The notes under the pieces: generated by a model
What the model saw: only the letters and a program-made list of their open reading frames with translations
What the model was told of the DNA's origin: nothing
Database searches by the model: none
Shown: in pieces, positions 34,967-43,618 of the stretch
How positions within the stretch are numbered: position 1 is the stretch's first letter
Layout: every line of letters starts with the position of its first letter
Program-made: the position numbers and the translations under genes
DNA from: Martelella mediterranea DSM 17316
Lineage (GTDB): Bacteria > Pseudomonadota > Alphaproteobacteria > Rhizobiales > Rhizobiaceae
Direction of reading: 5' to 3'
Length of the DNA: 64,000 nt
Assembly: GCF_002043005.1 (NCBI RefSeq)
Contig: NZ_CP020330.1
Coordinates: 4,482,001 to 4,546,000, forward strand

Positions 34967-35018
34967 GGCAGCTAGCCCCCTGTCGCGGCAAGGCTCGTCT
35001 GCTGTGCCCGCCGGCGGG

Positions 35019-35984
35019 TTAGCGCAACACGGCGTCGGCGGATTTCGGCCAATGCGCTTCCGCCGCGTCAAGATTGCGGTCGAGCGAGGATAGTTTCGCC
35101 GTGCCGATCAGCACGGAAGCCGCCTGCGGATGGGTGAGCGCGAAGCGCAACGCGGCCTCGGCAAGCGAGACGCCGGCGGCTTCGGCGCGGTCCTGGAGTG
35201 CTTCGACCCTGGCGAGGATATCGTCCGGCGCGGGACCGTAGTCGTAATGCGAGCCGGGGACCGGTCCGGTCGCCAGAATGCCGGAATTGAAGATGCCGCC
35301 CAGCACGAGGCTGACCTGCTTTTCGCGGCATAACGGCACGAGTTCCGCCTCCGCCGAACGGTCGAGCAGCGTCAGCCGGCCGGCGAGCAGGATCACGTCG
35401 ATCTCGGTCTCGGCCATGATATCGAGGCAGACGCGGTTTTCATTGACGCCGAGGCCGAAAGCACCGATGCGGCCGGCCGCCTTGAGCGTCTGCAGCCGGT
35501 CGATACCCGAGCCTATCAGATCCGCCATGTGCCGGTCATTGTCATCACCATGGGTGTAAACGCCGATGTCGTGGACATAGACGATATCGATGCGCGCGGT
35601 GCCAAGCCGTTCGCAGCTCTGCTCGAAGGCGGCCTCGATGCCGTCGCCGGAATAATCGTAGCGCACGGCATTGGGCAGCGGCTCGAAAAATCCATCCGCC
35701 TCGGCAAGCGCAGGACCGGGCGAGAGGAGCCGCCCGACCTTGGTGGACAATACGTAGTCGGCCCGCTCGCGCGTCCTGAGGAACCGGCCAAGCCGCTGTT
35801 CGGAAAGGCCGCGCCCATAATGCGGCGCGGTGTCGAAATAGCGGATGCCGCGTTCCCAGGCCCGGGCGAGAATGGCCTGAGCGGTCTCATCATCAACCTT
35901 GCGGAACAGATTGCCGAGGCCCGCGCAGCCGAAGGAAATGTCGGTGACCTCCACCGTCGTGCGGCCGATCCGGTTGGTTTTCAT
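35019..35984 (-). CDS. Aldo-keto reductase, L-galactose/L-fucose/D-threo-aldose dehydrogenase-like
   Basis: The 321-residue enzyme has the AKR tetrad Asp51, Tyr56 (FDTAPHYGRG), Lys82 (STKVGR) and His138 (VYVHDIGV). Its nearest known groups are aldose 1-dehydrogenases such as L-galactose and L-fucose dehydrogenase and pyridoxal 4-dehydrogenase, which oxidise sugar C1 to a lactone with NAD(P)+. It is the last gene of the sugar operon, coupled to the upstream tagaturonate-reductase-like gene by ATGA overlap. A first-step sugar oxidation would fit the pathway formed by its neighbours. Confidence 0.87.
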   Translation of the reverse strand: MKTNRIGRTTVEVTDISFGCAGLGNLFRKVDDETAQAILARAWERGIRYFDTAPHYGRGLSEQRLGRFLRTRERADYVLSTKVGRLLSPGPALAEADGFFEPLPNAVRYDYSGDGIEAAFEQSCERLGTARIDIVYVHDIGVYTHGDDNDRHMADLIGSGIDRLQTLKAAGRIGAFGLGVNENRVCLDIMAETEIDVILLAGRLTLLDRSAEAELVPLCREKQVSLVLGGIFNSGILATGPVPGSHYDYGPAPDDILARVEALQDRAEAAGVSLAEAALRFALTHPQAASVLIGTAKLSSLDRNLDAAEAHWPKSADAVLR

Positions 35985-37090
35985 GTGCGTGCCTCCTCTT
36001 CGACAATCCGCTTCAACCGCGGCTGATCGCCGGTGACGCCGAGCGCCCTGCCCCAGTCGATGAAAGCGCCAATGCGACGTTGGGTCTTCTCGCCATGGTT
36101 CTGCGCGATATCCGAAAGCCGGTGCACCAGAAACGGATTGGCGAAACGTTCAAGCGTGGTAGCGACATAGTCTTTGGCCTCATCGCCATAGCCGGCGGCA
36201 AGGAAGGTCGGCAGCACTTCCTTTTCGTAAAGGTCTGCCAGATCGGCACTTATGGCCGCATCGGCGATTTCGTCGCGCACCAGCCGGTCCCGCTCGCCGC
36301 CGCGCGCCAGCCAGCGGGCGACCAGATAGGTATGGCCGAGATTGAGAATATGGAGCTTGAGTTTCTCGATCCGCCCGAGATCGGGCACCACTTGGATAGC
36401 GGGGTGCGTGCAGGGCAAGGTCAGGTTCGGGGCATCCTCGATAGCCCAGAGCGCATAGGGCTCGGCCACCGCGCCCGCCGGCTCCAGCGGCTCGGACACG
36501 ATGCGATCGACCAGCGAATTGGCGAAAACCACGCTTTCGCCCACCCAGGCCGCAAAATCGGCCGATAGCGGCGCGGAAAGTTCCAGAACCCGCGCGCGCA
36601 ACGTCTCGCCATTGCGGGCGATCAGTTCCGCGGGCATGACCGTCAGTTTCTGTCCGCCGGCCTGAAAGCGCGCGAACAAAAGCTGCATCAATTTCGCGGG
36701 ATAGGACATGGCCTGCGAAAAATAGGGCAAGGCATCTTCGGCTTGCGGCTTCCAGCCCGCATCGCCGGTATTGGAAAGAATGACCTGCGTCTCCTCCGCG
36801 GCAATGCGGACGATCTCCGGCCAGTCCGTTTCCGTGGTCAAGGCACGGGCAATCGCGGTGACCCGCACCTCCCGCTCGACCGGCACGCCATTCTCGATGC
36901 CCTTGACCAGCACCGGGTAGCCCCCGGGCGCGGCGAGCGCCTCAAGCCGTTTGCGCCGCGCCGGGTCGCCGCTTGATTGCACCACCGTCACCGGTCCCAG
37001 CGCCCGCCCCTCGGCCATCGCCTCGGAGATGAACAGATCGGCATGGGCTTGCAGAAACCGGCTGGTGCCGAATTGCAGGACAATTGACAT
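35981..37090 (-). CDS. Mannitol dehydrogenase family protein, tagaturonate reductase-like
   Basis: The 369-residue protein begins with QFGTSRFLQAHADLFISEA, the NAD-binding start of the UxaB/mannitol dehydrogenase group. The catalytic region signature is LKLHILNLGHTYLVARWLA. VILSNTGDAGW and NPFLVHRLSDIAQNHGEK are also typical. UxaB reduces D-tagaturonate to D-altronate. It is shorter than E. coli UxaB (483). Its position directly after altronate dehydratase supports tagaturonate as substrate. A start at 37090 follows GGGGGAG. Confidence 0.85.
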   Translation of the reverse strand: MSIVLQFGTSRFLQAHADLFISEAMAEGRALGPVTVVQSSGDPARRKRLEALAAPGGYPVLVKGIENGVPVEREVRVTAIARALTTETDWPEIVRIAAEETQVILSNTGDAGWKPQAEDALPYFSQAMSYPAKLMQLLFARFQAGGQKLTVMPAELIARNGETLRARVLELSAPLSADFAAWVGESVVFANSLVDRIVSEPLEPAGAVAEPYALWAIEDAPNLTLPCTHPAIQVVPDLGRIEKLKLHILNLGHTYLVARWLARGGERDRLVRDEIADAAISADLADLYEKEVLPTFLAAGYGDEAKDYVATTLERFANPFLVHRLSDIAQNHGEKTQRRIGAFIDWGRALGVTGDQPRLKRIVEEEART

Positions 37091-37145
37091 GTGCTCCCCC
37101 AGATCATTATTGCTCTTGATTTACGGCCTGTAGACCGGCGCCGCG

Positions 37146-38642
37146 CTACATCACCGCGCCGATCTGCCAGGGGATGAACTCCACCCGACCAAACCCCTGC
37201 GCCTCGCTCTTGGTCGGGCGGCCAGAGGCGACGTCGAGCATCATGCGGTAGATTTCCGCGCCCTTGTCGGCCAGCGGCACGCCGTCGATCACATCGCCGC
37301 AATTGATATCCATATCCTCACCCATGCGCGCCCAAAGATCGTTGTTGGTGGCGATCTTGATGCAGGGCACCGGGCGATAGCCCGAAACCGAGCCGCGGCC
37401 GGTGGTGAAGACGATCAGATTGGCGCCCGAGGCCACCTGCCCCGTTACCGAACAGGGATCATAACCCGGGCTGTCCATGAACACGAAGCCCCGCCGGTCG
37501 ACGGGTTCGGCATATTTGTAGACCGCTTCCAGCGGGGCCGATCCGCCCTTGGCGACAGCGCCGAGCGATTTTTCCAGGATCGTGGTCAGCCCGCCACGCT
37601 TGTTGCCCGGCGACGGGTTATTGTCCATCTCGCCGCCATTGCGGGCGCAGTAATCCTCCCACCAGGCGATGCGCTCCATCAGCGCGGCCGCGACCTCGGG
37701 CTTAGCCCTTCGGGTCAGCAGATGTTCCGCGCCATAGATTTCCGAGGTTTCCGACAGGATCGAGGTGCCGCCCTGCGCCACCACCATGTCCGAGGCGATG
37801 CCGAGCGCGGGATTGGCGGTGATGCCCGAAAGCCCGTCCGAACCGCCGCACTGCATGCCGATGACCAGGTGTTCGGCCGAAACCGGCTCGCGGCTCGTCC
37901 TGTTTGCCGTTTCGGCCAGTTGACGCAGCACCGGCAGCGCGGCCTCGACCGTCTTGCGCGTGCCGCCGGCATTCTGGATCGTCAGAAACTGGAAGCGGCT
38001 CGGGTCCCGCAGCTCCTTTTTCGCGGCGAGCACGGGAAGCTGCATCACCTCGCAACCGAGCCCGACCAGCAGGATCGCGCCGAAATTCGGATGCTGGGCG
38101 TAACCGGCCAGCGTGCGCATCAGCGTCTCGTAGCCCTCGCCCTGCCCGGCCATGCCGCAGCCCGAACCGTGGGCGATCGGCACCACACCATCGACATTTT
38201 CGAGGTCGGCCAGAAGGCCCAAGCGCTCGGCCTCCTCGGCAATGAAATGGGCCACCGAGCCCGAACAGTTCACGGTCGTCAGAATGCCGATGAAGTTGCG
38301 GGTTCCGACCCGGCCATCCGGGCGTTTGTAGCCCAAGAAGGTGTCACGAACGGACGCCGGCGCAATCGGCTGAATTTCCGAGGTGCCCGCGTCGCCGCCG
38401 CGCTCCGTGCCAACACCGAGATTTTGCGTATGCACATGGGCGCCGGCGACGATATCGACCGTCGCAACGCCGATGATCTGGCCGTATTTGCGCACGAACG
38501 CGCCTTCCGGGATGGCCACGAGCGCCATTTTGTGGCCACGCGGAATGGCTTCGCTTGCACCCGCCTCGCCCGGCTTCAGATCGACGAGCGCGATGCAGAC
38601 ATTGTCGTCGGGATGAAGCCGGAGAATCTGGGCGCCGCTCAT
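37146..38642 (-). CDS. uxaA: Altronate dehydratase
   Basis: UxaA removes water from D-altronate to give 2-keto-3-deoxygluconate. The 498-residue protein has the expected length, an N-terminal SAF domain (about 10-75) and a catalytic domain starting at FLGYKRPDGRVGTRNF. DGVVPIAHGSGCGMAGQGEG, IGMQCGGSDGLSGITANPA and SPGNKRGGLTTILEKSLGA are family marks. Galactarate dehydratase is the closest alternative, but the UxaB-like neighbour favours altronate. Its start overlaps the zinc dehydrogenase stop downstream of it in the operon as ATGA. Confidence 0.92.
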   Translation of the reverse strand: MSGAQILRLHPDDNVCIALVDLKPGEAGASEAIPRGHKMALVAIPEGAFVRKYGQIIGVATVDIVAGAHVHTQNLGVGTERGGDAGTSEIQPIAPASVRDTFLGYKRPDGRVGTRNFIGILTTVNCSGSVAHFIAEEAERLGLLADLENVDGVVPIAHGSGCGMAGQGEGYETLMRTLAGYAQHPNFGAILLVGLGCEVMQLPVLAAKKELRDPSRFQFLTIQNAGGTRKTVEAALPVLRQLAETANRTSREPVSAEHLVIGMQCGGSDGLSGITANPALGIASDMVVAQGGTSILSETSEIYGAEHLLTRRAKPEVAAALMERIAWWEDYCARNGGEMDNNPSPGNKRGGLTTILEKSLGAVAKGGSAPLEAVYKYAEPVDRRGFVFMDSPGYDPCSVTGQVASGANLIVFTTGRGSVSGYRPVPCIKIATNNDLWARMGEDMDINCGDVIDGVPLADKGAEIYRMMLDVASGRPTKSEAQGFGRVEFIPWQIGAVM

Positions 38643-39673
38643 GGCCGCACCACGGCCTTGATCAGCCCGCTGCGGTCGGAGGCGAGCGCGGCGAAGCGCT
38701 CCGGCAGGTCGGCCAGCGGCAGTTCGGCCGACAGCAGCGCATCGGTGTCTATCTTTCCGCTGCGGATCGCCTCCATGACCCGCATGAAGTCGGCTTTCAG
38801 CGCGTTGCGGCTGCCGATAATGCGGGTCTCGCGCTTGTGGAACTCGGCATCGTTGAAGGTGATGTCGTCTTTAACCACGGATACGAGCACATAGGTCGAG
38901 CCATGCGCCAGCAACGGGAAGCCGGCCTCGATCGCGCGAGCCGAGCCGGTGGCGTCGAAGACGATGTCGAAGCCCGAGGCCAGGTCGCCGGTCAGGATAC
39001 CGGCCGGGTCGCTGTCATTGTGCAGATGTTCGAAGCCGAATTTATCAGCCGCCATGGCCAGACGCTCCTTGCTCAGGTCGAGCAGATGCACGTCCGCGCC
39101 CGCGAGCCGGGAGAAAAGGGCCGCGCCGATGCCGATCGGCCCCGCGCCGGTGACGAGCACCCGGTCGCCTTCCTCAATGCCGGAGCGCGCCACGGCATGG
39201 GCGCCGATGGACAGGAATTCCACCATCGCCGCCTGTATCTCCGTCAGCCCCTCGGCGGGATAGAGATTGCCCTCCGGCACGGCAATCCGCGCGCTCATGC
39301 CGCCATCGCGATGAACGCCGAGCACCTCGATCTTTTCGCAGCAATTGGGCTTGCCGCGTTTGCAGGCGTGGCAGGTCCCGCAGGAGACATAAGGATTGAC
39401 GACGACCAGATCGCCGGCCGCGAGCCCGGCGGCATCGGCAACCAGCCTGCCGCTCAGTTCATGACCGATAACGCGCGGGTAATTCAGATAGGGATGCTTG
39501 CCCTCGAAGATATGATAGTCCGTACCGCAGATGCCGACCGCGCAGATATCCACCAGCGCCCAGCCCGCGGGCGCTTCCGCCGGCAACGGCATTTCGCGCA
39601 GCTCGAAAAGGCCGGGTTCGACGCAGACGCCGCAGGTCATGGTGTCGGCATGCATTTTCTCGGGGCGGTTCAT
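38639..39673 (-). CDS. Zinc-dependent alcohol dehydrogenase, L-galactonate 5-dehydrogenase-like
   Basis: The 344-residue medium-chain dehydrogenase has catalytic zinc residues Cys49, His71 and Glu72 (VIGHELSG). A structural zinc set of C98, C101, C104 and C112 follows, and the NAD motif is VLVTGAGPIGIGAALF. It resembles the sugar-acid and polyol dehydrogenases such as LgoD/YjjN, which oxidises L-galactonate to D-tagaturonate in E. coli. This would feed directly into the UxaB- and UxaA-type enzymes downstream. Its start overlaps the ABC ATPase stop by ATGA. An alternative in-frame ATG lies six codons inside. Confidence 0.85.
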   Translation of the reverse strand: MNRPEKMHADTMTCGVCVEPGLFELREMPLPAEAPAGWALVDICAVGICGTDYHIFEGKHPYLNYPRVIGHELSGRLVADAAGLAAGDLVVVNPYVSCGTCHACKRGKPNCCEKIEVLGVHRDGGMSARIAVPEGNLYPAEGLTEIQAAMVEFLSIGAHAVARSGIEEGDRVLVTGAGPIGIGAALFSRLAGADVHLLDLSKERLAMAADKFGFEHLHNDSDPAGILTGDLASGFDIVFDATGSARAIEAGFPLLAHGSTYVLVSVVKDDITFNDAEFHKRETRIIGSRNALKADFMRVMEAIRSGKIDTDALLSAELPLADLPERFAALASDRSGLIKAVVRP

Positions 39674-40440
39674 TGCAATTGTCCTTGGTTCCGGGGTGCC
39701 CAGTCCATGGGGAGTTCGCCCTTGATGATCAGGCTCAGAATATCGTCCTTGGTAACCTCCTCGATGCCGTGCGCGCCGACCTGCTCGCCCCGGTTCATCA
39801 CGATGACGCGGTCGCACAGATCGAAGACGTCATGCATGTCGTGGCTGACGAGGAAGATGCCGATGCCCTCGTCGCGCAATTGCCGGATAAGATCGGCAAC
39901 CATGGCGGATTCGGAAGGGCCAAGGGCGGCGGTGGGCTCATCCATGATCAATATCTTCGCATTGAAATAGAGCGCGCGGCCGATGGCGATCACCTGTCGC
40001 TGTCCGCCCGAAAGGCGCGAGACCGGATCCCCGAGATTGCGGAAATTCGGGTTGAGCCGGGCCAGCACCTTCTTGGCTTCCGCCATCATCCGCCTGTCAT
40101 CGAGATTGCCCCAGCGGGTTTTCAGTTCGCGCCCGAGGAACAGATTGGCCGGCGCATCGAGATGGTCCGCGAGCGCCAGCGTCTGGTAGATGGTTTCGAT
40201 GCCGTGACGACGCGCATCGTGCGGCGTCTCCAGCCTGACCTCCGTTCCACCGACGCGGATCGTCCCGCTGCTTGGAACCATGGCGCCGGAAAGGATGCGC
40301 ATCAGACAGGATTTGCCCGCCCCGTTATGGCCGAGAACGCCAACCACCTCGCCGGGATAAAGATTGAGCGACACGCCGTTGACGGCGTTCACACCACCGA
40401 AGTGCTTTTCGATGTCAATCATCTCAACAAGCGGGGTCAT
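39670..40440 (-). CDS. Sugar ABC transporter ATP-binding protein, single domain
   Basis: This 256-residue ATPase of the RbsA/XylG class has Walker A GHNGAGKSC, signature RLSGGQRQV, Walker B ILIMDEPTAALG and switch region FLVSHDMHDV. The last Walker A residue is Cys where Ser or Thr is usual (GKSC). RbsA normally has two fused ATPase domains; this one has one and probably works as a homodimer, as in FrcA-type systems. It is encoded between the binding protein and the first enzyme of the operon. The gene starts 74 bp after the binding protein stop. Confidence 0.9.
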   Translation of the reverse strand: MTPLVEMIDIEKHFGGVNAVNGVSLNLYPGEVVGVLGHNGAGKSCLMRILSGAMVPSSGTIRVGGTEVRLETPHDARRHGIETIYQTLALADHLDAPANLFLGRELKTRWGNLDDRRMMAEAKKVLARLNPNFRNLGDPVSRLSGGQRQVIAIGRALYFNAKILIMDEPTAALGPSESAMVADLIRQLRDEGIGIFLVSHDMHDVFDLCDRVIVMNRGEQVGAHGIEEVTKDDILSLIIKGELPMDWAPRNQGQLQ

Positions 40441-40514
40441 GGGACTTGTCCTGCGTCATCTTGCATGGGTAGATCGCGCGGGATGCCTGTGCGCCCCGCG
40501 CGAATTAGCCAGTC

Positions 40515-41459
40515 TTAGTAAAGCACGTTCTGGGCTTCGTCGGAGTCGATATTGTCCTTGGTGACGAGCACGACGCCGGTATCGATCTGGGGCTCGACGG
40601 ACTTGCCGTCCATCAGCTCCATGATCGCCTGGACGCCCTTTTCACCCATCTGGAACGATCCCTGCACCAGAATGGCGTTGAGCGTGCCATCCTTGACGAA
40701 GTCCTGGAGGTCCTTGTTGCCGTCAAAGCCGATGGCGGCGACCTGTCCGGCCTTGCCGGCCTGCTTGATGGCGCGGCCCATACCGACGGCGGTCGGCTCA
40801 TTGGCCCCGAAAATGCCCTTCAGGTCCGGATTGGCGGCCAGAACGTCGGTGGTCTGGTTCAGCGCGGTCGCCATCTGCGACTGCGAGTAATAGGGACCGA
40901 CGATCTCGATCTTGGAATCCGCCTTGATCTTGTCAACGAAGCAGCCGACGCGACCGATTTCCGAGCCGACGCCCGCCACATAGGACATGACGGCGACCTT
41001 GCCTTCACCGCCCGTCAACTCGATCATCCGGTCGGCGGCAAGCTTGCCGGCGGCGCAGTTATCGGTGGACAGGAAGGTCTGGTAGGTGCCCTTGCCGGCA
41101 TCCGAAAGCGACGAGTCGATGATCGCGACCGGGATGCCGGCTTCATTGGCGCGCTTGACGGCGGGCACCAGCGCATCCGGGTCGGACGGGGCCAGCACGA
41201 TACCGGCAACGCCCTTGTTGACGGCGTTGTCGACCATGTTCACTTCCGCCGCGATATCGGACTCCGAAGCCGGACCGTCGAAGGTCATGGTGATATCCGA
41301 CTGGCCGTCAACGGCCGCCGTCGCGCCCTTGTTGACGTTCTGCCAGAAGTTGGAATTGGTCGTTTTGACAATGACCGCGATTTCCGCCGCGCTCGCCGTG
41401 GCAAACGGCACGGCGGCAATGGCACTGGCTGCAAGCACTGCTTTCAAAATCGTCTTCAT
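40515..41459 (-). CDS. Sugar ABC transporter periplasmic binding protein (RbsB-like)
   Basis: The 314-residue protein has a Sec signal peptide (residues 1-32, ending TASAAE). The type I periplasmic fold has IAVIVKTTNSNFWQNVNKGA, GIVLAPSDPDALVPAVKRA and GIFGANEPTAVGMGRA. Members bind monosaccharides such as ribose, fructose, xylose or galactose. The substrate is presumably the sugar or sulfated sugar degraded by the operon. ATG 41459 is preceded by GAGGAG, while a longer opening upstream lacks a proper site. Confidence 0.92.
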   Translation of the reverse strand: MKTILKAVLAASAIAAVPFATASAAEIAVIVKTTNSNFWQNVNKGATAAVDGQSDITMTFDGPASESDIAAEVNMVDNAVNKGVAGIVLAPSDPDALVPAVKRANEAGIPVAIIDSSLSDAGKGTYQTFLSTDNCAAGKLAADRMIELTGGEGKVAVMSYVAGVGSEIGRVGCFVDKIKADSKIEIVGPYYSQSQMATALNQTTDVLAANPDLKGIFGANEPTAVGMGRAIKQAGKAGQVAAIGFDGNKDLQDFVKDGTLNAILVQGSFQMGEKGVQAIMELMDGKSVEPQIDTGVVLVTKDNIDSDEAQNVLY

Positions 41460-41495
41460 GGTTTCTCCTCCCTTTAAAGACATGGATTTACTGGT

Positions 41496-42521
41496 TTATC
41501 GGCGATTGCTGCGCAACTGGTCGATGAAGACGGCTAGGATGACGACAAAACCGATGATGATCTGCTGGATGAAGGCCGATACGCCGGACATGTTGAGCCC
41601 GTTGCGCAGCACGCCGATGATGAAGGCGCCGATCATGGTGCCGGAAATGCCGCCGACGCCGCCCATCAGCGAGGCGCCGCCGATCACCGCAGCGGCGATA
41701 GCGTCGAGCTCGTACATCACGCCCTCATTGGGCTGGGCGGTCACGAGACGCGACATCAGGACGTTTCCGGCAACGCCGGCAAGCGCGCCGGACAGGACAT
41801 AGGCGGCGATCTTGGTCGCGTCGACATTGACGCCCGACAACCGTGCCGCCTCCTCGTTGGAGCCGGTGGCATAGATATGGCGGCCAAGCGCGCGCCGGCG
41901 CAAGAGATAGGCCCCGCAGATGGCAACGATCAGCAGCAGGATGGCCGGATAGGGAATGCCCGGGAACACCACCCTGGACAGGCCATTCGGGAGCTTTTCG
42001 ACGTGACGGAACAATGCGCCATTGCCAAGAACGCCGAACGCCTCGCCAAGCTGGGAAATCGGTGCGGCCCCCGTCAGTTGCAGGGCCGTGCCGCGGGCGA
42101 TCATCATCATGCCGAGCGTGGCGACGAAAGGCGTGATGCGCATCTTGGTGATGACGACGCCATTGATGAACCCGCAGAATGCGCCCACCAGCACCGCCGC
42201 CGACATGGCGACCGGCACCGGCAGGCCGGCCTTCACCATAAGCCCCGCGGCCGTGCCCGAAAGCGCCAGAACGGAGCCGACCGAAAGATCGATGCCGCCG
42301 GTGATGATGACCATCGTCATGCCGATGCCGATCAGCCCGATCACCGAGGTCTGCAACAGCACCGTCAGGCCGTTATTGACCGACAGGAAGGCCGCATTGC
42401 CGAAAGCGAAAATCGCGATCAGCATCGCCAGCGTCATCAGGGCGGATAGCTGGTGAAACGTGCCCGCGCTGATCCTGCCGATTCTTCCCAGGGGATGCGG
42501 CTCCTCCGCTGCCACCGACAT
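41496..42521 (-). CDS. Sugar ABC transporter permease (RbsC-like)
   Basis: The 341-residue inner-membrane permease is the first gene of the sugar operon. It shows about eight to ten helices and the RbsC hallmarks GGIDLSVGSVLALSGTAAG and VTAQPNEGVMYELDAIAAAV with GGASLMGGVGGISGTMIGA. The start at ATG 42521 has GGAGGAG close upstream. The promoter is shared with the divergent GntR gene. Confidence 0.93.
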   Translation of the reverse strand: MSVAAEEPHPLGRIGRISAGTFHQLSALMTLAMLIAIFAFGNAAFLSVNNGLTVLLQTSVIGLIGIGMTMVIITGGIDLSVGSVLALSGTAAGLMVKAGLPVPVAMSAAVLVGAFCGFINGVVITKMRITPFVATLGMMMIARGTALQLTGAAPISQLGEAFGVLGNGALFRHVEKLPNGLSRVVFPGIPYPAILLLIVAICGAYLLRRRALGRHIYATGSNEEAARLSGVNVDATKIAAYVLSGALAGVAGNVLMSRLVTAQPNEGVMYELDAIAAAVIGGASLMGGVGGISGTMIGAFIIGVLRNGLNMSGVSAFIQQIIIGFVVILAVFIDQLRSNRR

Positions 42522-42579
42522 AGGCTCCTCCAAATTCGGTGCAATATAATTAAGTACAAAACTATCCATGGAAACGTCG

Positions 42580-42609
42580 TTGTCAATTGTTTTTTATCAT
42601 TGTCGACAA
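42580..42609. promoter_or_regulatory. Candidate GntR operator in the divergent promoter
   Basis: The 130 bp between the permease and GntR genes is AT-rich and contains the perfect palindrome TTGTCGACAA (42600-42609). A related half-site, TTGTCAATTG, starts 20 bp before it (42580-42589). Two TTGTC sites about two helical turns apart fit cooperative binding by a dimeric FadR/GntR-type repressor. This is a prediction from symmetry and position. Confidence 0.45.
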
Positions 42610-42651
42610 AACAATCCGCGTGTTAGAGCGGAAAAACGCGGAGAAACAGGC

Positions 42652-43554
42652 ATGGCAAGAACTGACGAGCGTTTCCGGGAGGCCTATAACCAGCTTCTGG
42701 ATTATTGCGCCGGCAGGCAGGCAGGCGATCAGTTGCCGGCCGAACTGGCGCTGGCGCAACAACTCGATGTCAGCCGCACGGTCGTGCGCTCCGCCCTTGA
42801 GCGACTCAATGCGGAAGGCCTGATCAGTTGGGAAGGTCGCTCGAAAACCCTGCTCCGGCTTCCAAGTGAAACAGACAGGCTCGCCGTTCAGTCCACCCAG
42901 CCGTCGGAGGATGAGTTGGAGCGCCAGTTTCTCGACTGGGTCCTGCGCTTCGACGTGCCGCCCGGAACGGCGCTGAACGTGACGGAACTGTCGCGCAAAT
43001 TCGGCGTGCAGGCCTATGGCCTTCAGGAGTTTCTCGCCTCGCTGAGCCGTTTCGGGCTGGTGCGCAGGCGACCCAGGGGCGGATGGGAACTGGTCGGCTT
43101 CACCCGCGATTTCGCGATCGAGCTTTCCGACTTCCGCACCATACTCGAACTCAATGCCGTCTCGCATCTCGTTGCCCTGCCGCAGTCCCATGGCATATGG
43201 AAACAGCTCGAGGACCTCAGAAACGACCACATCCGGCTCGCCGAGGATATCGATCAGCGCTATCACGATTTCTCGCTGCTCGATGAACGCTTCCACACCG
43301 CCATCGGCAGCGTCGTGAAGAACCGTTTCGTCGCGGAATTCCAGAAGGTCATCACGCTCGTCTTCCACTACCACTATCAATGGGACAAGAAGGACGAGCG
43401 CGACCGTAACCTCGCCGCGATCGGCGAGCATCTGAGAATTATCGACGCGCTGAAAGCGCGCGAGGAACAGGCCGCCCTGGCGACGGCCCGCGACCACCTG
43501 AAGACCTCGAAACAGACGCTCCTGTCATCGATGCGCAGCCACGCCTTGCTCTGA
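42652..43554 (+). CDS. GntR family transcriptional regulator
   Basis: The 300-residue protein has an N-terminal winged helix (about 5-72, with GDQLPAELALAQQLDVSRTVV and LERLNAEGLI). A second segment has another wHTH-like look (LNVTELSRKFGVQAYGLQEF), and a helical FCD-type effector domain runs from about 160, with FAIELSDFRTILELNAVSHL and ERFHTAIGSVV. It probably represses the divergent sugar operon until the substrate or an early intermediate binds. The doubled DNA-binding-like N-terminal part is unusual. The ATG at 42652 follows GGAG by 8 nt, and the longer opening upstream was not used. Confidence 0.88.
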   Translation: MARTDERFREAYNQLLDYCAGRQAGDQLPAELALAQQLDVSRTVVRSALERLNAEGLISWEGRSKTLLRLPSETDRLAVQSTQPSEDELERQFLDWVLRFDVPPGTALNVTELSRKFGVQAYGLQEFLASLSRFGLVRRRPRGGWELVGFTRDFAIELSDFRTILELNAVSHLVALPQSHGIWKQLEDLRNDHIRLAEDIDQRYHDFSLLDERFHTAIGSVVKNRFVAEFQKVITLVFHYHYQWDKKDERDRNLAAIGEHLRIIDALKAREEQAALATARDHLKTSKQTLLSSMRSHALL

Positions 43555-43618
43555 ACGGCTCTCACGCCAGGGCGATACGGCCGAAATGCTTGCCGCCGGC
43601 GATGCAGAGGCTTCGTAC

